From: Zelopaecilomyces penicillatus
Taxonomy: Eukaryota; Ascomycota; Sordariomycetes; Hypocreales; Pseudodiploosporaceae
DNA: 64,000 nucleotides
Direction of reading: 5' to 3'
Assembly (NCBI GenBank): GCA_005765155.1
Contig: VCCP01000001.1
Coordinates: forward strand, 2,294,001 to 2,358,000
Of the stretch, positions 48,108 to 58,582 are shown piece after piece. A program made the position numbers and the translations under genes. A model generated the notes under the pieces. That model saw only the letters and a program-made list of their open reading frames with translations. It was not told the DNA's origin and ran no database searches. Position 1 is the first letter of the stretch, and each line of letters starts with the position of its first letter.

Positions 48108-49107
48108 AGTGGATATTTGAGCCGTCTCACTCGGGTATATCAGGAAAATGGGGGGCGACTCACGGCCTGATGTGGTTAATGGAAATGGAATCAATCATTC
48201 GGTGGACCTCCTGAATGGATTGTACTAAGGTGTTTCCTCTTCTTGTTATTTACTCCCCTCTAGGATTGCAAACATGTGTAATGGCTGTTTTTGTTTCCTT
48301 TTCTTTTTTTTTGGTTGGAAAGGGTTTAACATAGAGCGCTGGCGAAGGCGGCGTTTGTCGGTTTTTGGTATTCAACTTTTTGTTTCCCTTTTTCTTCATT
48401 CACCTTACTTTTTACGCCCTTTTGGTTCTCAGAGCCTACCTCTCACGAAATAAATCTCTCTCCGTTATGCTTCATGGAATTGAATTTCTCTGGAATAGAT
48501 TCTTTAGTGATAGTTATGCTACGTCGTGATGACAGACTCTTTGGGTGTGTGTTTGTAGGCTCGGCGGACATACTTGAACAATGGCGTATGACTTAATCAA
48601 AGTCTTCCAGTTTTCTACAATATCGTGTATTATGTTTGTCTTTCCTGTGAGAAGTAGCTCGATATAGTTGGAAGAGATGAAGTGGAAGAAGCATGTCGAG
48701 ATACACCACCCAAGCAGTACGACGTGAAGTCATATGCCGTGAATTCAATGTTCAGATTCTTTCCCATAATCATTGAAGTTAGAACCTCATTGTTATAAAT
48801 AACTAGTTGGGCATGTTATGTATCTAAAAGAAAAGGTAAATGATGCCCCTAAATCTTGCCTCTATCAAAACGCCCTCAAAAACTCGCATAGATGCCAAAC
48901 CACCGCCCCCCAATCAGAACGCCGACTTGCTTTTCTTATTCAAGAAGAAGAAGAAGCTTAATGTAACAATAATGAAGCATGAATCCCGACAAAATGTGAT
49001 TGTTGCCATTGATTGACATCCAGAACCCGGGAATATTGAAAACAAAAAGAAATGAAGAACAAATGATTGATGCGCGCCATCTCTTGTTGTGCCCCTTGTG
49101 GGAAACC
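48108..49107. other. Convergent intergenic region
   Basis: 1.0 kb between the stop codons of the coiled-coil and BTB genes. T-rich 3'-UTR-like sequence (48240-48420); nothing else recognised. Confidence 0.5.
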
Positions 49108-50850
49108 TTAGACTTCGAGAAAACCCCTGGCACGGTTGCGCCCTCGCTCCGAACTCGCGGCGTCAAGCTTGACGGCTACCAAGACGCATTCAACGGCACT
49201 CTTGCCTCCTGAACTGCTTTGGATACGAAGCTTCCAGTGACCTGTCTTGACTGCCCACGTCTTGCTGCTGTTCGCAATGTCACCGTTGCTGTCTGCGTTA
49301 CTGTCGCCATGGCTATCAGCACGCCGCCGTTTCCGCGGGTTGTTGGTTTCGAGATCAACGCCAGCGTCGCCTAGAACCGAGGATTCCTCTGCTGTGTCGT
49401 AGCCGTTGACTGCGCAGAGCGGATCATGGTCTTTGCCATCAAGACTAATCGACGACTCAGCTTCAAAGGCAACACGAACGAGGTCGTCACTCAACGGCGT
49501 GTTGCCAGGGGTCGCCGGCTGTGACCCAGCACCACCGGAGGCCATGAGTAGCCCCAAGGGCTGGGTAGTCAATGGAAGATTGAGCTTCGTTGTGATAACC
49601 TCTAATAGTCTCGCAACTCTAGCCTTGGTGTCTTTGAAAAACTCGGCGCGAGGCCCGGCAGGGGTGAAATGGATTCTTGTTGCGTCCCCACCGATCTCCA
49701 GGACTAGCTCTGCAGGCCGCTCATCCACGTATGGCCGTCCGTAATTAACCCATGCTGTCCCCAAGTCCCCTCCATTTCCACCATCACTACTTTCAAAGAT
49801 TACGCTGACGCCGCTCTTCTGCACATTTTCCAATCGCAAGACGATCTCATCTCGCTGGCGCAGCGGGTTGAAGGTAATCGAATGAGGTACAAGGCGCTGC
49901 TCTAGCCCCTTGAAGTGGAAATAACGGGCATCGCGCAGTAACTCTTGGCGGTGCGTCTCGTCGCGAATATGCACTGGGTAACCTCGGAGCAAGCGAAGTA
50001 AATCGGCAAACGTATCTGCACTTCGGTTGGGTACAGATGGGGGCTGGATTGAGGGTGGACGAATGAGTCCCTCGCGGTCTAGGCCGGGGAAGAGCTCATC
50101 GGGCTGAGAGAAGAACAAGGCAAACCCTAGGGAGAAGTAGTTGGGAGAGTTACCAGGGTCCGTGAGGAGGTCGCGCGGAATCTGGAATTCGCGATGGCCA
50201 ATGGAGATGAAGATGCTCTCATCGTGAAGCTGAGAGATGAGCTTGGGAACTGTGGTTTGGCGCAAACGTTAGCAACGCGCTCATGGAGAGACAGAGAGGG
50301 ATGAAAGCGGATTCAGATAACCACATACGATTGTAGAACTGCGCATCGGCAAATAGGCGAACGAAGTGGGTGCCATCGCGCGGCTGGATGTGGTAGCCCT
50401 GTAAATGGAGGGCAATGTCGCGAAAGGTAACGGGGTCGCGATCGATGTAGAGCGTCTTGATAGCCTGTCCAATATCCTCGCCTCTATCCTCCGCTGTCCT
50501 GATCTGACAGAGGAAATATTGCGAAAAGTAAGACGGCGCTGCGAGCGGAGCAAGAAAAGCGTCAGCCAAGGTCAGCGCACGGAAGAGCACGCCCGCCATC
50601 AATTCATTCAATGGAACGGCATTGAAAAGAAAGAAGCGAGGGCGGGGGCGCGCAGAGCTTTGTTCGCTGCCATTGACTTACCGTCAGAGGAAATAGAAGC
50701 ACCAGAGAGCTTAAACAGCTCGCCACCGATTTGGATGGGGAAGACACGCTCGCGAGGGAGTATGGGCGGGATCTTGGAGATGGAGGCTTCGGTTTGCGGC
50801 GGGTGAGACGGCGTGGTGCCGTGGCCGTCGCTGGGGCTTGCAGAGGCCAT
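49108..50850 (-). CDS. Double BTB/POZ-like (T1-type) fungal protein
   Basis: Exons 50682-50850, 50329-50538 and 49108-50249 encode 506 residues. The first BTB/T1-like unit starts at residue ~38 (FPIQIGGELFKLSGASISSD, continuing APSYFSQYF) and ends in LHLQGYHIQPRDGTHFVRLF. A second, more divergent unit begins ISIGHREFQIPRDLLTDPGN and ends RGYPVHIRDETHRQELL then DARYFHFKGL. The T1-type BTB pattern, phospho-free and without a kelch or zinc-finger domain, matches the group including yeast YDR132C and YLR108C, whose function is poorly known. After residue ~250 comes a mixed region with a basic cluster (NNPRKRRRADSHG), a possible nuclear signal. BTB folds mediate dimerisation or cullin-3 binding; neither is shown here. 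Confidence 0.82.
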
Positions 50851-52262
50851 TGCTGGGGGGCAGAAGGCTCGGGCTTTCTTTCCTAGAGGAGGTAGAAAGA
50901 AGAAAGAAAGTAGAAAGAACAATAAAGAAGTTGGGAAGGAGGGAAACGCGCCTGGAAGAAAAGAAAAAAAGCTGTAAGAAGGGGGGGACGACAGATCAGG
51001 GACTGGAGATGCCGAAAAGCACTGCCCTCAGTCTGCTTGGTAAGGTTTGGGATGCTGATGAGCTGAAATGCTGTGGTGTGGTAATAATGGCGGCTTTGCC
51101 GGTGGGCTGGAAACAGTTTTGCTGACGGTGCGCTTGCCGAGGCGCGATTCAAAGCCAACTTGTTAGAAACGGCCATCTCCAGAAATGCTATTACCTGGAG
51201 GTTCTGACATTTTGAATTATACTTGATGCTTTGCGCATTTCTTACAGGTATCATCACTGACACTGGCTATATCATTATTGTTAAACTGTATTCCAATCGA
51301 ATCTCTGTGTTGTCAGCGGAGTGGACTGCGATCAGAGCAGATTTTCTTCCCAAAAACTCTCAAGTACCTCAAGATACGACCAATTGCCCATCTCTGCAGT
51401 ATAGATTAATCAACTAATAGCTACTAGGTAGCTAGACTACTAAATAGATGAAGCCTTCCAAGCACGCTCCAAAGCTCCAACAAAACCTTACCAGCCCCAA
51501 AAATATCGACTAGTCTCGAGGTGGAAATGTCCAATTTTGGGGGTTCATTTATTTTGGGTGTATATCTGCTTTGCCCCGCCCCTATTGGCTGTCTAGTACT
51601 TCCCAACCAGGCAAAACCTATAAATATACTACCTAGTGTGACCAAGTGCCGTCACGCCCATCCCTGGAACAACCAAACGCTTAATATTTACTTTCTTTTT
51701 TCCCTTGTGCTTTGACTCTGGTGATTTTAATTATCAGCGTAAATATAGATCGCCACGCCTTCATAATGTCTTGCAAGGCGCGTTTTCCACATCCCCCTCT
51801 GGTAATTAGGTATCTAGTAGGGAGTATTTGCTTAGGTACCATTCATTGCTTTAAGCTTGGCAAATCTTACAGCATATGCATAACGAGCTTACTCGAAGTG
51901 GTTCACTATTCAGCTTCTAATTCGGTGTCTAATTCGGCACACTCAATAACTTCTCATTAATAGTAGTGGTGTTCTCCAGTAGTGACTATCAATCATTGAT
52001 CTTCCTCGTATCATTAAAATCATGAGTGTTTTGATTGGTAGGCATCCTCTTCATGAACCTGGCAATGTCCAGGTACATTGATCTAGAAGTCGAGCAAGCA
52101 CCTGATGCCCTCACTCTCACACCACATCTTTTCCATCATGCCCGGGCCTAACATGAACATGATCCTACAAGCATCTAATCACTGCCTTGTAGCATTTACA
52201 AGCCCATCTTCAACTTCAAATCCCCGACTAGAAGCAGCTCGTCGACAACAACATCAACCACA
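50851..52262. other. Intergenic region
   Basis: 1.4 kb upstream of the BTB gene and downstream of RFC3, both minus. The segment next to the BTB start is purine-rich on plus (50880-50975), that is CT-rich on the transcribed strand, as expected for the BTB promoter. No gene supported. Confidence 0.5.
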
Positions 52263-53644
52263 TCACCGGCTCATCAACTCCACTCCTCCCCGAATAACTC
52301 CCACAACCGCCCCTGTCTGCACCGTCTCGCTCGCCCCTCCAGCCACCCGATGCTCAATCAACGCCAGCCCATCCAACCACGTAATCATCACTTCCGGGCT
52401 CACCTCCAGCCTCGAGAGCTGCTCTGCCAGCGCCGTGATGATATCCGCCAACGCCAGCCCCTGTGTCGTTTTGAGCGCGTTGATTGTGCTTAGGCAGCTC
52501 GTCACATCCGATGTGTTTAGTAGCGTCGTCATGATTTGTGTAATCGCCTCTGGTGGCGGTGCTGCGATGCATGTGTAGATAGTCTCTGTTGTGATGGTCT
52601 CCCTCTTGATTTCGCTTTCAGGAGGCTTGGGTTCGTTCTTAAGCCGTAGCGGTGTGCCTTTTTTTGAGTGAAGAACATTTAGGTTAGCAAATATGCATGA
52701 GAAAGAGTTCACATATAGTACCCTCATAATTTGCAGCTTGTATAAGAGGCAGGGAAACAACTCACTGGAAGCATGGCACGCCTGGAGCACATTCAACGCT
52801 CTTCGCATGTCTCCTTTGCTCAGCTTCACCAACGCATCCACTGCATCGTTTGCAATCTTGACCGTTTCCTCCTCCACCACCTTCTCCACCAGCACCCGAA
52901 TATCCGCCTCCTTGAGCGGGCTGAACCGAAACCTCGTGCACCGACTCAGCAGCGCTGGGCTCAGCTTGTGCGCATAGTTGGCAATGATGCAGAAACGCGT
53001 GTTGGCTGTGTACTTCTCCATAATTCGCCGCAGTGCCATCTGCGCCGTGCTCGTCATGGCGTCTGCCTCATCCAGAATAATGAGTTTATAGCCAGCAATC
53101 GAGCCGCTCTTGGCCGCCCCAGTGCCGCCCATGGAGAAGATTTGCTTCGTACTCGCAAATGTCTTGATCTGCTCCCGCACCACATCGATGCCTCGATCGT
53201 CGGAGGCGTTGAGCTCCAGCACCATCTGCCGCACGTTCGACGCCCCGTAGATGCGCCGCGCAAGCGCCAAAATCGTAGACGTCTTGCCTGTTCCCGGCGG
53301 GCCGTACAGGAGAAGATGAGGCAAGCGGTTCGTCTCTACAAACTTGTTGATCGTTGCGAGGATATCCTGGTGGCCGGAAACATCGTCGAGTGATACAGGT
53401 CGATACTTTTCAACCCTGTTGGAAGCCATGCAGTTAGATTGACAATTCTTTTTCACACACGTTGACAAATAAGGAGGGTTAAATAGAAGGGGAAAAAACA
53501 AGCGACATACCATGGCAAGCTGTCTTCAGCTTCTACTGGAAGATTTGCAGCACTTCGCTTTCCTTTGGTCGCCTCAGACGAGAACAAGATGTCGTTTGAC
53601 GGTCCAGGGCCATCGACGTCCATTCCATCCTCATAGTCAGACAT
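52263..53644 (-). CDS. RFC3: Replication factor C subunit 3 (clamp loader AAA+ ATPase)
   Basis: Exons 53511-53644, 52766-53415 and 52263-52657 encode 392 residues. The N-terminal ~40 are acidic and disordered. The clamp-loader core starts at WVEKYRPVSLDDVSGHQD. Walker A is GPPGTGKTS (83-91), Walker B/DEAD box is LIILDEADAM (DEAD 160-163) and the SRC arginine-finger motif is at 202-204 (LLSRCTRF). It matches yeast Rfc3 (human RFC5) best, including NASDDRGIDVVREQIK and GDMRRALNVLQ. The RFC complex opens PCNA and loads it at primer ends; Rfc3 is also in the Rad24, Ctf18 and Elg1 loaders. Compared with yeast there is an insertion (GGTGAAKSGSIA) before Walker B. The second intron is 108 nt, a multiple of three, and has no stop. 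Confidence 0.95.
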
Positions 53645-54366
53645 GGCGGAGGTCGTGTCTAGAAATCACAGCTCGGGGTGGTATTATCTGATTGGGTCCT
53701 GAATTGCGCTACAGGGGGAGCTGATGATAAAACGCAGAGCCTTGACGTGGTGTGTGGAGTTGTTTGGTGGAGAGGCTGTTCAAAATGCTGGGTTAGCTAA
53801 ATTGGTAGGTGAGGTCATGAATAGCACAGCGAAACGCGCTTCCTCGCGCCTAAACGTGTTTTATCACTTTAGATCCCTGCCCCTCCCACAGTCTCACTCT
53901 CACGTCAGTACTTCAGTTTGGTGCATCCAGAAATTGATCCCATAAAATGAAATACAAATGATCGTCAATTCCATTACTTGGGGTTTTTTTTAGTCTCATA
54001 CATTCATTTCTCATTTATTTTCTAGGAAGCCTCATCTCCAGAGAGCCTTAAACCAATAACACCCCATACCACAATGTGAGGGCTTTGCACATATTCGTTA
54101 CTAGGTATCATGGCATAAACCTCCCTCAGGTGAAGAAATTGATGGAATCTCATTTTGACACACATATGTGTCAATCGCGTTTATAAAGCTTCATTTACCA
54201 CCGGCATCTGTCCCCTTTGTGTAAAAAAACGTCCTTCTAGCCCGCAGTTCTAGGATTTACACATGCAGAGAATTTGTCCCCAGACCAACCAACTCGAAAA
54301 TAATAGGGATCAATGCGACTGCAAACCACGCAATTCCTAGAGACATGATTAGCAAGGTGTAATGCC
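53645..54366. other. Intergenic region
   Basis: 722 bp upstream of RFC3 and downstream of the phosphatase gene, both minus. No element recognised with confidence. Confidence 0.5.
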
Positions 54367-56260
54367 TTAGAAATACCGTGAAATGGGAGCCTTACCCGTA
54401 TAGACCACCAGTTTAGTCACTACCTCAACGTCATATCTTACTCGCGGTTTTACGAGCCGAGAAAACATCTCCTCTTCCAGTTCAGCGTCCAAGGCAACAC
54501 ACACCTCGGGTTCACCGGTGCCATTTCCTCCTCTCATAATCATTATTTCGCCCTGCCCCATCATCTTCTCATATTCTTTTAGGGGCAACCCTTGGGATCC
54601 AGACGCATGCGTACTTTTCCCTAACCGATCTTCTTGAATGTCGCTGAGCTCCATGTTGCTCGACTTATTCTTCGAGCTCGAATTGCTGCCGATGCTCTCT
54701 CTTCGTTGTCGGTCTCGATATGCCAAAGTCTCGTACGCGTCGGCGGCGCTCTGTGGGCCCACAGATACAGATCGACCCCGAGTTGTAGGGTGCCGAATAC
54801 CCGCCACCATGCGTGGGAAGTCGGAAGCCGTTGGGAAGAGTGTATCGAGTCGTGAGCCTGGGGGCACAGATTTGTACTCACTGGCCGGGGTAAAGAATCG
54901 TCGAGGCAAGTCCCAACCTAACGACTCCATAAAGCGGAAGAGATGTGGTAGAAACTTGAGCATTGCTGGTTTCATAGTCTCGCGCCAGGCGAAAATGATC
55001 AATACACCAAAAACAATTCTCACCAAGTTAATCCAAAGTCCTAGCGGCCTAATATCCACGGTGGTATCGGAATGAGCATTAATCTGCCATGGGTCCCAAG
55101 GAATCTTGCCAAAGGTCCATGTTCCAAATTCCAGCCCAATCACAACACCCGCGAAAGCGACACTGTCATCAAAGCAGGGACAATCATCCGCAGGCTCGGG
55201 GTGAATGCGCACCAGAATAATGATGACAATACCGGCTATGGCGGGCGCCACCCAAGTACATGTATGCATATAAGCATCCAATGATGGCCCATAGTAGAAC
55301 TCAACCAGTGAGATACCCACCCCCAAGATCGACCCGATGATGACGTCGAGGAACCCATGCATACCGCAGTATAGACGGCCGAACACAATCGAGACTGCGT
55401 AAAAATAGGCCAGTCCTTCTAGCAACAGCTTCGTTGTCGGTGAAAGTGTGTTGTCGGGACTGTGTAAAAGCAGCAGTGCGTAAACGGTCACAGACACGGC
55501 ATTGGCGCTATGTGTGGATGGAAACCCATACTCGAGGGCCGCGGATCCAGACATTGTGATACGGTGTAATGGCGGGGACAGCGGGCGTGGGAGCGAAAAG
55601 AAATCCTTGATGAAGCCAGTCCAGAAGACACCGAGAGCCAAGATATGTACCAATCTGTATGCGGATAATCAGCATAGAGCTCCTTTATTGGCGTTATTTG
55701 GCTTCCCTCCTCTCCTTCTGTTTTTTTCAAGCGCATATTGTACGTACCCTTTTCCAAACGAAGGATATCCGCACCAAAAGAGTATAGGTAGACCAATCAT
55801 GAAGAAGGTGTGCGTGCCGAGGTTGGCCGTGATGGCGAAGTAGCTGTCGAGCGCTGGAGTTCGCATCCTGTCCTGCATCCAGGCAAGATATGGAGTTTCC
55901 CATCGGATCAGGGGGAGTAGCTGCTGTCGAAGCGTATATCGCCATTTGGGCAGACGGTTCTTGTCTGTGAAATGTGCTGTTAGCCGTGAAACCACCCTTG
56001 TGGTTGCTTTGTCTGTCCATAGTTGTCCTCCTCTTTATCCCCCCCCCCCTTCTCCTCCTCTGCTCGCGTTCCTTTGCAGTTTTACTTGGCGCAGAATCTA
56101 AACTTTCTTGTGATTCACCCAGCTCCCCAAAAGCCAGCACGCTTATCGACACAGAAAAGGGAAACTCACAGTGGTTCAAGCTCCTCAGCCCCGCGTCTGG
56201 CGCATCCGCATTCTTGGACTGCGGCGGGGCATCATCATCATGGCTGCTCGTGCCGTTCAT
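54367..56260 (-). CDS. LCB3: Long-chain base 1-phosphate phosphatase (PAP2 family, Lcb3-like)
   Basis: Exons 56170-56260, 55748-55964 and 54367-55654 (introns of 205 and 93 nt) encode 531 residues. The three PAP2 phosphatase motifs are intact: K-x6-RP at 119-127 (KDFFSLPRP), PSTH at 148-151, and R-x5-H-x3-D with Arg196, His202 and Asp206 (FGRLYCGMHGFLDV). Several hydrophobic segments follow, as expected for an ER membrane enzyme with 7-8 helices, then a Ser-rich cytosolic tail. In yeast, Lcb3/Ysr2 removes the phosphate from dihydrosphingosine- and phytosphingosine-1-phosphate, feeding ceramide synthesis and limiting these signals. The 5' intron is longer than usual for this window. Confidence 0.94.
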
Positions 56261-57353
56261 GGCGGGAAGCCCAAACGGTCAGTCGGCAGCGCTGCCGAGG
56301 GGGAAGCCGAGAGAAATCGATAGACCGGGAGCAGAGCTCGGGGCGCCGACATCGAGCAAGAAACTAGAAGAAAAAAAATAAGTCGGAAGAGGAGAGAAAA
56401 GGAATTAAAACCAGGCACGAGGGACCAAACAAAAGAAGGACAAATTGCAACTAGCTGCTAAGCTGCTAGGCGGCGCGCGCACGGCTTGGCGGGGTGAAAG
56501 TGCGGCGACGAGGGCGCGCAAAGAGGGTTCAGCTGATGGATGTATATGATATTGATATCTACAGCCCTGCGATGGGAGTTCTTTTTTGCGGTTCTAGTTT
56601 GCGATAAGGACAGTGTTGTATTTGGGGAAATTACAGGTGTGCGGAGTAGATTTTCGCATCGAGCAGCAGTCAAAAACGAGGAGAGTCCAATTGGGTCGAT
56701 TCCCCCCCTGAACTAATAAATACTTATTTACTCCTCGGCTCAAATCCATGACATCCACTCACTACACATGTTATGTTGGCAAGGGCCGTCCCCTAGCAGA
56801 AGGCCTGTCGCAACTATTACCTTATTGTACCAGTTATAACAGCTCTTCGGAGTAGTGTTGTCATCAGTTGCCATTCAGCCGTTATGGGTTGCATTCTATG
56901 TCATCATCCATTTAATTACGCCGTTGCATTTTCTTACCAGCACAACGGCTTCAATATAGGCAAAAAGAGACACGGCAATTAGGGTACAACCTAGTAGTTG
57001 GGCATGTTTATTTATAACCAAGATGTATCCAATCATCAGTTCACTAAGATTGCTGCAAATGTTGGGATATAGTGTACTTGCAACTGGTTGCTAATAGCCC
57101 ATTTGGAAAGGTCTGGGAGGGGTTGTATGAGAAGCCCTGTACGATATCAAAAATACAGGCACTGTAACCACTAACGTTGATCCACTCTCCAGTTCATCAC
57201 CCATCCATACCTACCTGTCCAGATGACGTCCATTCACAGGCAAGACCGTTGTATATCAAGCACATAGCCAAACAACCAAATCACCACCACAGACTCTCCA
57301 ACACAACTCCATACAGCTTTCTAAAAAAAGCCAATTATCTCCCACACTCAACT
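56261..57353. promoter_or_regulatory. Divergent intergenic region, LCB3-like / SDR
   Basis: 1.1 kb between divergent starts, presumed to hold both promoters. No further gene or clear motif recognised. Confidence 0.45.
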
Positions 57354-58574
57354 ATGGCTCTATCACTTGCCGGCAAACACTGCGCCGTCGTAGGAGCCAC
57401 AGGCATCATCGGCACTCACATCGCAAAGGCATTCGCCCGAGAAGGCGCTGTCGTTTCCCTCCTCGGCCGCACCGCTCTCCAATCCCGCTCAAAACTGCAG
57501 CATGAGCTGCGTCCGTTTACTCCGTCGTCGACAGCTAGTGCTGGTGGTGGTGGTGGTGATGCGCAAGGAGACGCGGTGCCGTCTGCACATCAGTTTATCC
57601 GCTTAGATGTCTCTAGCCGGGATGACATCAAGCACGTCTTTGGCTCGCGTCGTCCGAGTTCTGTATGCGTTCCGTTCCAATTGCTCCCTGCATCAGTATC
57701 CTCCCCTATTATGAGAACTACATGCACACCCATTTATATACTGATCACTCACGATTCAGCTAACCATGGCTCTCATCTCAAGAACCAAGCCGACGCTGCT
57801 GTAGTCGGTCCTCTCGATATCCTTGTCAATTGCGCTGGTATATCACAGACAACATTCCTAAAACGGACTCCTGACGAGGAACTTTCAAGTATTTTAGACA
57901 CTAACCTTCTAGCAACCATGCTCATCTGCAAACATGCCAAAGTAAGACCAAAGGGTAAGTCCATGCCCCTTTGCCAAAAACGTTGCCGCACCCGTTAATC
58001 ACTTCACTTCAGGATGCATCATCAATGTCTCCAGTCTCATGGCAACCAAGGCTGGTCTAGGAGCCACAGCTTATGCTGCCTCCAAGGCCGGCGTAGTCGG
58101 TAAGAGGAACAATTCCTGTTATTATTCATTTTTATCCACTCAGCTATTCCCAATGCTGTTTTGTATAACTTGCACATGTATGATACACGTATGCCCAATG
58201 GCAAGCTAACCATCGCCGCAGGCTTTACCCGCGCTCTATGCCTTGAAATGGCGGCCCGCTCCATTCGTGTAAATGCACTTTTGCCTGGATGGACTAATAG
58301 CCCTATGTGGACAAGTGCGTGCCAATCCCCCTGACCATGCTTATCCTTGTTTTCCAAGTCTCTTAACAGATGCAATCCCCTCCCATATAGCGGTGCTAAT
58401 GTACAGTCAAATATAGATCTCAAACCAGAGATACAACAGGCGTATCTCAAAGATACACCCCTAAACCGGGTAGCAGATCCAGCAGAAGTTGCCGAGGCCG
58501 CTCTCTTCTTGGCCTCGAATGGTTTCGCCAATAATTGTGTTCTCAATCTGGACGGCGGTCTCAGTGCCGCTTGA
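57354..58574 (+). CDS. Short-chain dehydrogenase/reductase, FabG/Oar1-like
   Basis: Five exons (57354-57662, 57783-57954, 58013-58099, 58222-58314, 58417-58574) encode 272 residues. The Rossmann motif is GATGIIG (14-20), then NCAG, and the catalytic set Ser168, Tyr181 and Lys185 (TAYAASKAGVV). The C-terminus has the typical DPAEVAEAALFLAS and NGFANNCVLNLDGG blocks. It fits 3-oxoacyl-ACP reductases such as yeast Oar1 of mitochondrial fatty acid synthesis, but no clear presequence is visible, so a cytosolic SDR is also possible. A Gly-rich insertion (SAGGGGGDAQ) lies after beta2/beta3. The first intron is 120 nt, a multiple of three without stops. The last intron has several AG sites before the one that keeps frame. 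It ends 8 bp before the UBA2 stop on the other strand. Confidence 0.85.
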
Positions 58575-58582
58575 AGAGGTTA

